Assembly: GCA_934490165.1 (NCBI GenBank)
Contig: CAKSTB010000009.1
Location: forward strand, 1 to 64,000
DNA length: 64,000 bases
Origin: an uncultured Ruminiclostridium sp.
GTDB taxonomy: Bacteria > Bacillota > Clostridia > Oscillospirales > Ruminococcaceae
Direction: 5' to 3'
The translations under genes were made by a program, and so were the position numbers. Position 1 is the first letter of the stretch. The number at the start of each line of letters is the position of its first letter. Positions 43,808-53,440 of the stretch are shown one piece after another. A model generated the notes under the pieces. It made no database searches, was not told the DNA's origin, and was given only the letters and a program-made list of their open reading frames with translations.

Positions 43808-44800
43808 TTATTTTTTGAAATGCTCCCCGTATTTTTCTTTAAGTATCTTCCATTGATATCGGTAGCACCGTGCACTGCTGAAAAGCTCATCATCGCCGAC
43901 TTCCGTTGAGAAAACAGTCGGCTTATCTTTTTCAAGATTAAAAATTATATGATAATTTTTAGCATAGATATTACCGTCGTTTTCATTGGGGGTCTTTCTG
44001 TTGTCAATATACGCAAGATAAGATTCACCCTTTTGCATTGCCAACGGTGTGTTAGTACTGAATATATACTTACCGTTTCCCTCTTTTAAAGTGTTATACA
44101 AACCTACCCATGGATCTTCATAATACCCTGATGTTAATTCTCCGGATTCTGTTTCATAACGCTCCCGCGACATTTGGTAATATTGATCAAAAAACGGCAT
44201 TTTTCCTTTATAAGAAGATGTTACGTCATAAGGTTCACAAATATAAACTATATCACCGTTTTTATATACACATTCTTTACCGCCGTCATCAAGTATTTCA
44301 TCGATAACGACAGGGGTATATACTCCTCCTCTTATATCACGGTTCATTACTTGTACATCTCCGCACTTGCCGTTATATACATAATAACTGTCGCCGACGA
44401 CATGACATTTGATTGCAACAGGCTCAATTGATTCATATGCGTACTCTTCAATATTCTCTATAGTAGGCTCAAAGACTTTATAGATGTCATAATAGTCTGA
44501 ACCTTCATTTGTGAATATTGTTATATTGGTAATCTCATTTTTATCTTCATCATACGAAAACGTCTGATACCCCTCGATATTTTCAACAAGGTTTTCTTCA
44601 CTTTTCTTGCTCGAATTATCCGTTACAGAACTGTTTTCAGTTGCAGAGCTTTCATTTTTGCTATCGTTTTTGCTGTCCGTGACCGAGCTCTCGCTCGGCG
44701 GTGTGGTATCGCCTACACCGCCGGTTGCAGAGTTACTTGTACAGCCGAAGAGCATAAGTGTCGATAAGATGAGTGCTGTTGTTTTGGTTAGATTTTTCAT
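43808..44800 (-). CDS. Lipoprotein, tandem paralogue 1
   Basis: 330 residues with the same signal peptide (M-K-N-L-T-K-T-T-A-L-I-L-S-T-L-M-L-F-G-C), linker and C-terminus as the adjacent lipoprotein 30 bases away. The conserved ends and diverged middle point to an old tandem duplication with selection for different surfaces. GAGGTAA is the ribosome site. No ligand or enzyme motif is recognisable. Confidence 0.8.
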   Translation of the reverse strand: MKNLTKTTALILSTLMLFGCTSNSATGGVGDTTPPSESSVTDSKNDSKNESSATENSSVTDNSSKKSEENLVENIEGYQTFSYDEDKNEITNITIFTNEGSDYYDIYKVFEPTIENIEEYAYESIEPVAIKCHVVGDSYYVYNGKCGDVQVMNRDIRGGVYTPVVIDEILDDGGKECVYKNGDIVYICEPYDVTSSYKGKMPFFDQYYQMSRERYETESGELTSGYYEDPWVGLYNTLKEGNGKYIFSTNTPLAMQKGESYLAYIDNRKTPNENDGNIYAKNYHIIFNLEKDKPTVFSTEVGDDELFSSARCYRYQWKILKEKYGEHFKK

Positions 44801-44878
44801 GATTGATTACCTCATTTTTTCAGACTTGATTTACATATAATGATATAGAACTGCTTATTTTTTAATTGCTGTTTCTCA

Positions 44879-45038
44879 TTATTGAGTTTGGTGCGAAAAG
44901 CCGAAATTTGTTGTACTTTTCTTGCTGTATAAAGATGCGTCAAGTATTGTTTTTGATCCGTCTTTATTCTGGGATACTACCGAATAATCGTCTGTTTCCT
45001 GCGCAAATAAGCGGTTCGCGTGTTCTTTTTCTTTTCAT
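44879..45038 (-). pseudogene. Small gene with a frameshift near its start
   Basis: ATG 45038 follows ACGGAGG. Its own frame (M-K-R-K-R...) gives only 24 residues, but another frame encodes a continuous, protein-like chain (E-H-A-N-R-L-F-A-Q-E-T-D-D-Y-S-V-V-S-Q-N... ending G-F-S-H-Q-T-Q) to TAA at 44879. A slip in the AAAAGAAAAAG stretch just after the start would join them into about 52 residues. The remaining gap to 45205 holds no other gene. Confidence 0.45.
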
Positions 45039-45205
45039 AAGTACCTCCGTTTTGTTTTTGAAAAAGAAACACTTTTTCTATTGTTACAATATCACTTATA
45101 CTATGCAAAATCAAGACTTGTCTTGATTTTTTGTGAAATATAGCCAACAAAAATTGTCAAAATAGCCAAACAGCGACTTGCCCTCGCAAGCCGCCGCTTC
45201 TCATC

Positions 45206-46075
45206 TCACTTAACCTCAACAACAACATCTGCACCTATTCCCGCCGCCTTTATTACACCGCTTTTCTCTGCGGTGTCGGGCTCATACGGTTTTCCGTCTT
45301 TAATATACGCTATACTGCACTTTCTGCCGTTACCGAGAATATCGGGGATATTCTCCGCCGGGATATGCACCTTTGCGGTCGCTCTCCACAGGTTGATATC
45401 AAGCACTCCGTTTATCCTGTCAGCCGTTATGTCCATATCGGACTTTGAAGTAAGCTCTATGCTTCCCGAGCTGTCCTCTATAACAACGCTGTCCGCCTCT
45501 CCGTCATATTCAAGCCGCCTTATGTCAAGCGAGCTTACACACAGCAGTCTTGCCTGTGCGGATATTTCACAGCAGTCGGTAAACTGCTTCGGCAGCAGTA
45601 TCTTCACCGATACATTCTCCTGCGCTTCATACCTGCTCATCTTATCCTTGCGCAGGCACTCTACATCAAGCTTATTTTTACGGCTGTCGAGCTTTACCTT
45701 GAACACCGAGCCGATATCCTCCGCCGTTTCCGAAGAGAATATAACGTGTAGCTTCTCGTCGTCACCGCCGGATACGGTGATATCACGCACGCTTCCGGCA
45801 TTTATGTCAAAGTGTGTGGTGATATCTATATCATATGCCGTTTCGCTCGTGTACTGAGCCGCACCGCCTTTTTCCGTCAAACTTCCGCTTACAAGCTCGT
45901 CAAGTGTCACCTTGAATATCTCCGCAAGTATGGTCATATTTTCGATATCGGGAAGACCCTTTCCGGTTTCCCACTTGGTTACCGCCTGACGTGATACGCC
46001 TATACGCTCCGCAAGCTCTTCCTGCGAGATACCCTCGCTCTTTCTTATCTGCCTTAACTTTTCACTGAAATCCAT
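45206..46075 (-). CDS. XRE-family regulator with DUF4097 domain
   Basis: 289 residues. An N-terminal Xre helix-turn-helix (residues 4-60: L-R-Q-I-R-K-S-E-G-I-S-Q-E-E-L-A-E-R-I-G-V-S-R-Q-A-V-T-K-W-E split over the two helices) is fused to a beta-helix DUF4097 domain (about 95-285). ATG 46075 follows AAGGAGG; upstream in-frame codons lack a site. DUF4097 proteins often accompany envelope-stress circuits, so a soluble sensor-repressor is plausible. Confidence 0.88.
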   Translation of the reverse strand: MDFSEKLRQIRKSEGISQEELAERIGVSRQAVTKWETGKGLPDIENMTILAEIFKVTLDELVSGSLTEKGGAAQYTSETAYDIDITTHFDINAGSVRDITVSGGDDEKLHVIFSSETAEDIGSVFKVKLDSRKNKLDVECLRKDKMSRYEAQENVSVKILLPKQFTDCCEISAQARLLCVSSLDIRRLEYDGEADSVVIEDSSGSIELTSKSDMDITADRINGVLDINLWRATAKVHIPAENIPDILGNGRKCSIAYIKDGKPYEPDTAEKSGVIKAAGIGADVVVEVK

Positions 46076-46254
46076 ATCTGTTTCCTCCTTGATTTGCCGT
46101 GTTTTTTTGACAGCCCGATTATAACCCTTTTCCCGCAGTAGCCGCAATAAACATCTGCTTACAATCGTTATTTTTCGGCGCTACTTTGCGTTGCATACAG
46201 CTAAACCGCATAACAAAGCGGAATGTGAAGCCACACATTCCGCCGTGATCTTTA

Positions 46255-47277
46255 TTAAAACTGCAACAGCATAACCACCAGTGCCACAATAAACACAGGC
46301 GAAAAGACCGCCAACATCTTCTTATGCTTATGCTCACCGCCGACAGGCGTAAGCTTTGCCGCTCCGCAGAACGCAAGCAGTACCGCAACGAACGGTGCCG
46401 TAAAGTAAGAGATGTTCACAATAAGATTTCCGAGTGCCGCCGCCGCGTCTACAAGTCCATCCCAAAGTCCGCCGATACCGGTGAGTTGTTTCTGATAGGT
46501 TATCACCGTCACAAAGAAGTTGTTTATCAGGTGAAGTACCATTCCCGGGATTATCGTGTCATATCTTACCGCCACAAGTCCGAAGATTATGCCGCTTAAA
46601 AACGCATATGCGAACTGGTCGAAATTGCCGTGCGCCAGTCCGAACACCAGTGCCGACAGTATAATTGCTGGAGTATCGCCTATAGGCTTGAGCGAACGTA
46701 ACAGCAGATGGCGGTAAATGATCTCCTCGAATACCGGTGCAATAAACGCCGTGAATATCAGCGTTACCACGCCCGCCGAAAAACTTGACGGTGCAATAGC
46801 GTCCATCACGTTCTGTATCTCTCCCACGCCGAACAGAAGCTGTAATATATAATTTATGCAGGTCGTGATATTGCTTCCCCACATTGCAAACGCAAACATT
46901 GCGGGTATGAGGATCAGCGGATAGTACGACTTGTTCTCATACTGCGTGTCAAGACGCTTCAGCGGTCTGTACTTCTTATACAGCACCCCGAACGCAAGCA
47001 GCTTCGGGATATATGTCGATATATTGCTGAAGGTGTAATTCAGCACAGTAAACATGGTACTGCCTGTATCAAGCCCCGCCCCGACAAACGAGCGCAGCAA
47101 CATCACCATCGCAATGAATATGACCTTTTGCAGCAGCACCGATACGATCAGCGCAACACCGACATCAAGGCACAGTCTGCGTATATCCGCAGGCTTAAGA
47201 TCGTCTTTTGAGGTCAGTAGATCAAAGCTCTGCTGTCTGTATCTTTCTGCAATAATACCGGTAAGGCTTTTCTGCAT
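46255..47277 (-). CDS. CPBP-family intramembrane glutamic protease
   Basis: 340 residues with about eight membrane helices. The family motifs are E-E-I-I-Y-R near residue 190, F-G-L-A-H-G-N near 230 and a later H-L-I-N-N. CPBP/Rce1-like proteases mature or degrade small peptides; some protect producers from bacteriocins. It is 19 bases downstream of a second CPBP gene of similar length, so the two are probably ancient duplicates in one transcript. Confidence 0.88.
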   Translation of the reverse strand: MQKSLTGIIAERYRQQSFDLLTSKDDLKPADIRRLCLDVGVALIVSVLLQKVIFIAMVMLLRSFVGAGLDTGSTMFTVLNYTFSNISTYIPKLLAFGVLYKKYRPLKRLDTQYENKSYYPLILIPAMFAFAMWGSNITTCINYILQLLFGVGEIQNVMDAIAPSSFSAGVVTLIFTAFIAPVFEEIIYRHLLLRSLKPIGDTPAIILSALVFGLAHGNFDQFAYAFLSGIIFGLVAVRYDTIIPGMVLHLINNFFVTVITYQKQLTGIGGLWDGLVDAAAALGNLIVNISYFTAPFVAVLLAFCGAAKLTPVGGEHKHKKMLAVFSPVFIVALVVMLLQF

Positions 47278-47295
47278 TTTAACAGAGTCCTTTCG

Positions 47296-48312
47296 TTAAA
47301 TAATCATCATAGCTATTATATACGCCGTGCACAGAATAAATCCCACAATGAACAAAGGTTCTTTTGTCACAGCGATGAATTTCTGCTTTTTGGTAAGCTC
47401 CGGATAGTTGTTTACCGGTCGGTAAAGGCGATTGTTCTTAAGCTTTCCTATAGCCGCCGCAATGCCGACTACAGCTACTATCAGCACGACCGCAAGGTAA
47501 AGCATCAGCACCGTCATAAATGCCTGCTCTCCGCTGCTGAGCTCAATTCCCTGCTGAACGTGACTTACAGCCGAAATAAAGGTATCACTGCCGACCGCCA
47601 CTATCGCTATTCCCGCAATAGAGTTGAATATCGCGTGCATTATCATAGTCGGCACAAGACTGCCGGTCGCATATCTGACATAGCCAAGACATATGCCGAC
47701 GATCATCGTATAGCAGAACTGATGTATGTTACCGTGCGCCATTCCGAAGCACAGTGACGAAACGAGTATCGCAAAGCCGTTTCCGTAGGGCATCAGTGAG
47801 GTCTGTATAACTCCCCTGAACCAATACTCCTCGAACAGCGGGGCAAGCACCGCCATCTGTATGAAGAGAAACGCGAGATACCAGCCGCCAAGCCCAAGCC
47901 CCTTTGACACTATCGGTGCGAGCGTATCCTGAACCGCCGAGCGATCCTGTACTATAAAAAAAGATATCGCCATCACCGCAATGTTTGCCACCTGACCCGC
48001 TCCGTACATTGGTACGAACCACGATACAGCCTTACCGAGCCTTTTAGGCTTCTTGTAAAGACTGCCGTCAAAGTGATATCCGAGCAGCTTTGATGTTACC
48101 GCTATCGCCAGCACATACAGTATAAGTATGCTTGCAAGCGCCTGCACAGAAGAGGTCACCTGCGTATCGCAGTCAGCCATAAGCACTCCTATGAGCGCAG
48201 TCACCGCATCGGCAACACAGCGTGCCGCGAATATGACTATTAAAGCCAGTCCCGCCTTTTTGCACGCCGCTCTGAAATCAGCGGCGCACATCGAGCACTT
48301 CTCCTGTTTCAA
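47296..48312 (-). CDS. CPBP-family intramembrane glutamic protease
   Basis: 338 residues, membrane protein with E-E-Y-W-F-R, F-G-M-A-H-G-N and H-A-I-F-N-S motifs. Its start overlaps the speE end by 35 bases, placing it at the tail of the polyamine transcript, although no metabolic link between CPBP proteases and polyamines is known to me. It starts with a Cys pair (C-S-M-C). Confidence 0.88.
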   Translation of the reverse strand: MKQEKCSMCAADFRAACKKAGLALIVIFAARCVADAVTALIGVLMADCDTQVTSSVQALASILILYVLAIAVTSKLLGYHFDGSLYKKPKRLGKAVSWFVPMYGAGQVANIAVMAISFFIVQDRSAVQDTLAPIVSKGLGLGGWYLAFLFIQMAVLAPLFEEYWFRGVIQTSLMPYGNGFAILVSSLCFGMAHGNIHQFCYTMIVGICLGYVRYATGSLVPTMIMHAIFNSIAGIAIVAVGSDTFISAVSHVQQGIELSSGEQAFMTVLMLYLAVVLIVAVVGIAAAIGKLKNNRLYRPVNNYPELTKKQKFIAVTKEPLFIVGFILCTAYIIAMMII

Positions 48313-49147
48313 GCATTTCCTTTACATAGTTCGGCAGGGCAAAACAACCCTTGTGAAGCTCGGTATTGTAATATCTCGTTTTAAGTCCGAGTGAGTTCCA
48401 GTGCTGTGCATCAAGATCCTTTATCGGATCGAGCCCCTTGCTTGCAAAGCCGAACAGCCAGTGACCACTGGCATACGTCGGGATATGTGCCTGATAAACG
48501 GCGCATACGGGGAACACCGATTTTATGCGTTCGTGCGCTCTGCACATAGCTTTTGCGTCATTGACATAGAACGGGCTTTCATGCTGATTTACAAGTACGC
48601 CTGTGTCGGTCAGCGCGTTGTAGCAGTTGCCGTAAAATTCGGGGGTAAAAAGCCCCTCGCCCGGTCCGAACGGGTCGGTAGAGTCAACTATTATCAGGTC
48701 GTATTCGCCCTGCTTGTGTCTTACAAACCTCAGTCCGTCCGTGAAATGTATATCAAGTCTGGGGTCATGCATTGAAACGGTCATCTCAGGGAAATACTCC
48801 TCGCAGACCTCAACGACCTTTTTATCTATCTCAACAAGGTCGATATGCTCTATCGTGTCGTAGCGGCACAGCTCTCTTACAGTGCCGCCGTCGCCCGCGC
48901 CTATGACGAGCACATTCTTTATATTCTTCTTTACCGCCATAGGAACGTGTACTATCATATCGTGATAGATAAATTCGTCCTTCTGCGTTATCATTACATA
49001 GCCGTCAAGCGCAAGCAGTCTGCCGAATTCGAGCGACTGAAAAACATCTATCCTCTGATATTCGCTCTGCCCGCTGTACAGCTGTTTGTCAACTCTTATC
49101 GAAAATCTTACGCTGTCGCTGTGATTTTCCGTGAACCATAAATCCAT
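48278..49147 (-). CDS. speE: Spermidine synthase
   Basis: Transfers aminopropyl from decarboxylated SAM to putrescine. 289 residues; motifs include Y-Q-R-I-D-V-F, L-A-L-D-G, V-L-V-I-G-A-G-D-G-G-T-V-R-E, the catalytic D-S-T-D-P-F-G-P and the Y-Q-A-H-I-P-T-Y-x-S-G gatekeeper region. Third gene of the speD - decarboxylase - speE set, which supplies both substrates apart from an agmatinase if the decarboxylase acts on arginine. Confidence 0.95.
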   Translation of the reverse strand: MDLWFTENHSDSVRFSIRVDKQLYSGQSEYQRIDVFQSLEFGRLLALDGYVMITQKDEFIYHDMIVHVPMAVKKNIKNVLVIGAGDGGTVRELCRYDTIEHIDLVEIDKKVVEVCEEYFPEMTVSMHDPRLDIHFTDGLRFVRHKQGEYDLIIVDSTDPFGPGEGLFTPEFYGNCYNALTDTGVLVNQHESPFYVNDAKAMCRAHERIKSVFPVCAVYQAHIPTYASGHWLFGFASKGLDPIKDLDAQHWNSLGLKTRYYNTELHKGCFALPNYVKEMLETGEVLDVRR

Positions 49148-49205
49148 ATTATTACCGTCCTTTCAGTCTGTAAACGTATAAGTCAATGTGGTACGGCAGA
49201 CGAGC

Positions 49206-50651
49206 TTACTCGTCCAGTATCATAATGTTCTTTATTTCAAGATCCTGTGTACCCGTAAGGAAACAGCCCTTATCTCCCGCATACTTTATATATACGAGAA
49301 TTTCATCGGTTATCTGCTCTCCGGGCGCAAGAATCGGTATTCCGGGCGGATAGCACATTACAAATTCGCCGCTTATCTTACCAGAACTGCGCTCTATCGG
49401 CACACTTTTCTTGTTTCCGTAGAATGCGTCCTGCGGTGACAGCTTTACTATAGGATTGATATACTCGTGGTCAAGCATACCCGTCTTGTCCTTTGAGTAG
49501 ATGCGCTTTATATCGTTGAGCGCACCGATAAGCCTGTCAAGATACAGCTCCCTGTCACCTATCGAAACGTAAGCGAGGATATTTCCTATATCGCCGAATT
49601 CTATCTGTATTCCGTAGCGGTCACGGAGGATATCGTAAACCTCTATGCCCGCAAGTCCGATATCTCTTGTGTGTATCGACAGCTTTGTAACATCGAAGTC
49701 GTAGAACGCTCCGCCGTCACAAAGCTCCTTTGAGAATGCGTAATAGCCGCCTATCTCGTTTATCTCGTCACGCATATACTGCGCATACGACTGCACCTTT
49801 GCGAATATCTCCTTGCCGTGGAGCGCAAGGTTTCTTCTTGATATATCAAGGCTCGACATCAGCAGATAACTGCCGCTTGTCGTCTGCATAAGGTTTATTA
49901 TCTGCCTTACATAGCCCTCGTTCACCGTGTCGGCTGTAAGTAAGAAACTGCTCTGCGTCAACGAGCCGCCGCTCTTGTGCATACTTACCGCGGCAAAGTC
50001 AGCGCCCGCCTTCATTCCGGCAAGCGGCATATTGTCGCCGAAGTAGAAATGCGTTCCGTGCGCCTCGTCCGCAAGCAAGTACATTCCGTGTGCGTGTGCA
50101 AGATCCGCAATACGCTTTATATCCGAGCATACGCCGTAATAGGTCGGGTTATTTACAAATACCGCCTTTGCGTCGGGATTTTCAAGTATAGCCTTTTCAA
50201 CGTCCTCGACCGTCATTCCGAGCGGTATTCCGAGCTCCTTGTTTACTCCGGGGTTTACATATACCGGCACAGCACCGCCGAGAATAAGTGCATTTATCGC
50301 ACTGCGGTGTACGTTACGCGGCATTATTATCTTCTCGCCGCGCTTTGCAACGGCAAGCGCCATAGCCTGCACTGCGGCGGTAGTTCCGTTTACTATAAAG
50401 AATGCGTTTTTAGCACCGAAAGCCTCTGCGGCTATCTGCTCCGCCTCTTTTATGACAGAAACCGGGTGACACAGGTTATCGAGCGGCTTTGACGAGTTTA
50501 CGTCCACCGTCATGCATTCCCTGCCTAAAAATTCCGTCAGCTCGGGGTTGCCCCTGCCCATCTTATGACCGGGTACGTCAAAAGGCACTATACGCTTTGC
50601 CCGGTATTCCTTTAACGCCTCATATATAGGCGCGCGCTCCTGTGAGAGCAT
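49206..50651 (-). CDS. Orn/Lys/Arg decarboxylase (aspartate-aminotransferase fold)
   Basis: 481-residue PLP enzyme of the short Orn/Lys/Arg decarboxylase group (no N-terminal wing). Visible are F-D-V-P-G-H-K near the start, the substrate/PLP helix N-G-T-T-A-A-V, D-E-A-H-G-T-H and the PLP lysine in S-M-H-K-S-G-G-S-L. Lying between speD and speE it most likely makes agmatine or putrescine for spermidine; arginine specificity (speA) is typical of this operon in Firmicutes but cannot be proved from sequence. No agmatinase gene is in the window. Confidence 0.9.
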   Translation of the reverse strand: MLSQERAPIYEALKEYRAKRIVPFDVPGHKMGRGNPELTEFLGRECMTVDVNSSKPLDNLCHPVSVIKEAEQIAAEAFGAKNAFFIVNGTTAAVQAMALAVAKRGEKIIMPRNVHRSAINALILGGAVPVYVNPGVNKELGIPLGMTVEDVEKAILENPDAKAVFVNNPTYYGVCSDIKRIADLAHAHGMYLLADEAHGTHFYFGDNMPLAGMKAGADFAAVSMHKSGGSLTQSSFLLTADTVNEGYVRQIINLMQTTSGSYLLMSSLDISRRNLALHGKEIFAKVQSYAQYMRDEINEIGGYYAFSKELCDGGAFYDFDVTKLSIHTRDIGLAGIEVYDILRDRYGIQIEFGDIGNILAYVSIGDRELYLDRLIGALNDIKRIYSKDKTGMLDHEYINPIVKLSPQDAFYGNKKSVPIERSSGKISGEFVMCYPPGIPILAPGEQITDEILVYIKYAGDKGCFLTGTQDLEIKNIMILDE

Positions 50652-50752
50652 ATCATCAGTCCTTTCGGGAAGGAAGTAATGTTATCGTAATATCATCTAG
50701 GTATTTTTGTAGGGGAGGGGCTCGCCACTCCCGGATATTTCATCGCTTTGAT

Positions 50753-51589
50753 TTATCCGTAAATATTCATCCCCGAATATATCTCTATCATCTCGCGCCT
50801 TAAGCTCTCTGTTATCCTCAGACGCTCCTTAGGCGGGATATCATATATATCCGTATTGAACAGATAGTTCTTGAGATCCATCTCGCGCACCATAAGCCTT
50901 GTGTGAAATATATTCGCCTGATACACATTTATATCCGTTGCGTCATATTTCGTCAGCGTATAGTCGTTGATAAAATCCTGAATCGAGGTTATATCGTGGT
51001 CAAGATACAGCTTTCTGCCGCCTACATCGCGGGTAAATCCCCTTACCCTGTAGTCTATCGTAATGATATCGGAGTCAAAACTGCCGATAAGATAATCAAG
51101 CGCATTAAGCGGTGAGATCTCGCCGCAGGTCGAAACGTCAATATCGACCCTGAATGTCGAAATGCTGTTATTGGGGTGATATTCGGGATAGGTGTGTACC
51201 GTAACGTGTGACTTGTCAAGATGCGCCACTACCGTTTCGGGCGCAGTTGCCGCACCGCGCGGAGGGTGAAGCGGCTTTCCGTCAACCATTCCCCTGTTGC
51301 ACGACTTGTCTATTTCCATGCTGTCGGTAGCCTTTTCGCTTATCAGCAGTGTTACGCTCGCGCCCTGCGGGTCGTAGTCCTGCTTTGATATGTTAAGCAC
51401 ATTGGCACCTATTATATCTGTAACGTCGCACAGTATACCCGTAAGTCGCTCGGAGTTATACTGCTCGTCGATATAGTCAATATATTCTTTTTGTTCTCTT
51501 GCACCCTTGGCATAACAGACATCGTAGATGTTGAAGCTGAGGGTCTTTGTGAGGTTGTTGAAACCGTAAAGTTTAAGCTTTTTTTCCAA
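50753..51589 (-). CDS. speD: S-adenosylmethionine decarboxylase proenzyme
   Basis: About 278 residues, the long class with Escherichia coli SpeD-like layout. Self-cleavage at the Ser of [13 protein letters not shown] creates the pyruvoyl cofactor. The start is probably TTG 51589 (GAAAGG upstream, followed at once by E-K-K-L-K-L-Y-G-F); earlier in-frame ATGs lie in or near the promoter region. A promoter (51641-51669) lies just upstream. Supplies decarboxylated SAM to SpeE. Confidence 0.92.
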   Translation of the reverse strand: MEKKLKLYGFNNLTKTLSFNIYDVCYAKGAREQKEYIDYIDEQYNSERLTGILCDVTDIIGANVLNISKQDYDPQGASVTLLISEKATDSMEIDKSCNRGMVDGKPLHPPRGAATAPETVVAHLDKSHVTVHTYPEYHPNNSISTFRVDIDVSTCGEISPLNALDYLIGSFDSDIITIDYRVRGFTRDVGGRKLYLDHDITSIQDFINDYTLTKYDATDINVYQANIFHTRLMVREMDLKNYLFNTDIYDIPPKERLRITESLRREMIEIYSGMNIYG

Positions 51590-51640
51590 CAGATACACAA
51601 CCTTTCGGATAAATATCTGCATATAAACGCAGCTACTATA

Positions 51641-51669
51641 ATAATATAGTAAAACTGCCCTCTTGTCAA
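51641..51669 (-). promoter_or_regulatory. Promoter of the polyamine operon
   Basis: Minus strand TTGACA (51669-51664), 17-base spacer, TATTAT (51646-51641). Confidence 0.75.
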
Positions 51670-51689
51670 TAAAAACTTGTGTAAAGAAA

Positions 51690-51722
51690 ACCGCCGATGG
51701 CTTTCTCAGCTCTCGGCGGTTG
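51690..51722 (-). terminator. Terminator of the antiporter gene
   Basis: CCGCCGA/TCGGCGG stem with inner AGC/GCT pairing between the antiporter stop and the speD promoter. Confidence 0.75.
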
Positions 51723-51749
51723 TAAATATTTTTCGTTTTATAATTAAGG

Positions 51750-53024
51750 TTATACGTTATCCTGACCGGGAACATACTCAAGGCTGTCGTCAGAAACCGT
51801 AGTTTCGACAACTTCCTTCTTTTGCGTATTATCGCCCGCAGTATCGTTCTTATCCTTGAATACGAACTTCAGCAGGATAGGCGTTACTACAGTTGTGATA
51901 ACTACCATTATTACTATAGGTCCGAACAGGCTGCTGCTCATAAGTCCCATACCAAGACCCTTATCGGCAACTATCAGTGCGACCTCGCCACGCGATATCA
52001 TTCCGACACCGATCTGCAAAGCCTCTTTATTTGAGTATCTGCATATCTTAGCGCCAAGTCCGCAACCGACGACCTTTGAGAGTATAGCTACTATCAGCAG
52101 TACCACAGCAAAGATGATTATCATAGGAGTCATATCGGTAAGTGTTACCTTAAGACCTATGCTTGCGAAGAAGATAGGCGATAACAGCAGATATGACATT
52201 GTATCAAATCTGTGTGCAATGTACTTTGTCTTTGATGTACTTGAAATTACAAGACCCGCAACGAACGAACCTGTAATATCCGCAACTCCGAAGAATTCTT
52301 CCGCAACATAAGCGAAGATAAGGCAGAGCGCAAAGCTTACTATAACGTAACGACGCTGATTTTCCTCTGTTCTCTGTGTCCACTTGTTGAATACGAAGTG
52401 GAAGAATATACCGAACAGCAGAGCGAACGCGAAGAAGCCGAGTATCTTCAGTATTACTATGCCGATGTTGCCCGATTCGGGATCTGCAAGAGATGTGATC
52501 ACAGTCAGCGCAATGATACCGAGCACATCATCTATAAGTGCCGCACCGAGTATCGCGTTACCCGCTCTCGTGCTGAGCTTTCCGAGCTCCTTAAGCGTTT
52601 CGACCGTTATACTTACCGATGTTGCCGTGAGGATAACGCCTACGAAAACGTCCTGTAAGAATGTCGATGCTGTAAGCGTGGGATCAGCCGTGCCGAAGCA
52701 GAATGCCGTAACAGCACCGCCGATAAGAGGTACGATAACACCGATAAGCGCTATTATCGAGCTTGCGACACCGCACTTTTTCATCTCGCGGATATCCGTT
52801 TCAAGACCCGCAACGAACATAAGTACGATAACACCTATCTCAGACAGGTTGCTCAGTATGGGAGCATTGTCAAGAGATACAAGGTTAAGACATACAGGAC
52901 CTAAGATGATACCTGCAACCAGCGCACCGACTACCTGAGGCAGTTTTATGATCTTTGACAGCAGTCCGAACGCCTTTGTGAAAATGAGGATTATCGCTAT
53001 ATAAAGCAGATATGTGTAATCCAT
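51750..53024 (-). CDS. Cation:proton antiporter (CPA2 family)
   Basis: 424-residue membrane protein with about 12 helices, of the Kef/NapA-like monovalent cation:proton antiporter family. Features are the early [15 protein letters not shown] helix, the central [10 protein letters not shown] motif with the paired Asp used for ion exchange, and [10 protein letters not shown] near the end. No TrkA-N/RCK domain follows. The short acidic C-tail is cytoplasmic. Stand-alone gene with its own terminator. Confidence 0.92.
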   Translation of the reverse strand: MDYTYLLYIAIILIFTKAFGLLSKIIKLPQVVGALVAGIILGPVCLNLVSLDNAPILSNLSEIGVIVLMFVAGLETDIREMKKCGVASSIIALIGVIVPLIGGAVTAFCFGTADPTLTASTFLQDVFVGVILTATSVSITVETLKELGKLSTRAGNAILGAALIDDVLGIIALTVITSLADPESGNIGIVILKILGFFAFALLFGIFFHFVFNKWTQRTEENQRRYVIVSFALCLIFAYVAEEFFGVADITGSFVAGLVISSTSKTKYIAHRFDTMSYLLLSPIFFASIGLKVTLTDMTPMIIIFAVVLLIVAILSKVVGCGLGAKICRYSNKEALQIGVGMISRGEVALIVADKGLGMGLMSSSLFGPIVIMVVITTVVTPILLKFVFKDKNDTAGDNTQKKEVVETTVSDDSLEYVPGQDNV

Positions 53025-53071
53025 AATTCATCTTCCTTTCCGTTTTGTTTTGTTCTACTTTTCTTTTTATC

Positions 53072-53109
53072 ACAAAGGCTATATCGTGAATTTACGATAT
53101 AGCCTTTGT
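53072..53109. terminator. Perfect 16-bp hairpin upstream of the antiporter
   Basis: ACAAAGGCTATATCGT / ACGATATAGCCTTTGT, followed by TTTTAT on the + strand and preceded by AT-rich DNA. Terminates the fragment at 53137-53358 and lies 48 bases before the antiporter ATG. Confidence 0.8.
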
Positions 53110-53136
53110 TTTATCTGTATGTCCGTATTATAACAC

Positions 53137-53358
53137 CTATTTAGAATATGTCAATCCGCCTTGAATGTTAAAACAAAATTTTTCGTCAAAATCTATGAAT
53201 TCACCAAACAAAAATGTTATAAGTGGATAATTTTCTTGACAAATTTCAATGAATTTTTTGAATGGCTTGTTATTCATTTTTGCAATACTATTATTTGTAA
53301 AGCTGACATTTAAAGTATTTTCATTTTCGGCTGAATTCTTGTAAATCGGCATAAACAA
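53137..53358 (-). CDS. Hypothetical protein, probable fragment
   Basis: Up to 73 residues (M-P-I-Y-K-N-S-A-E-N... to G-G-L-T-Y-S-K), Phe/Asn-rich, no recognised motif. Its start abuts the ispDF terminator so no promoter or ribosome site is visible, and it is AT-richer than its neighbours. Most likely the tail of a lost gene. Confidence 0.3.
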   Translation of the reverse strand: MFMPIYKNSAENENTLNVSFTNNSIAKMNNKPFKKFIEICQENYPLITFLFGEFIDFDEKFCFNIQGGLTYSK

Positions 53359-53395
53359 AAGCGTTACGGGATTTTTACATTCCCGTAACGCTTTT
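53357..53395 (-). terminator. Terminator of ispDF
   Basis: AAAAGCGTTACGGGA/TCCCGTAACGCTTTT, a perfect 15-bp stem ending in a T-run on the minus strand. Confidence 0.9.
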
Positions 53396-53440
53396 ATGGT
53401 TATGAATTTTTCATAAATATTTATTCAGCACCTGAACATT

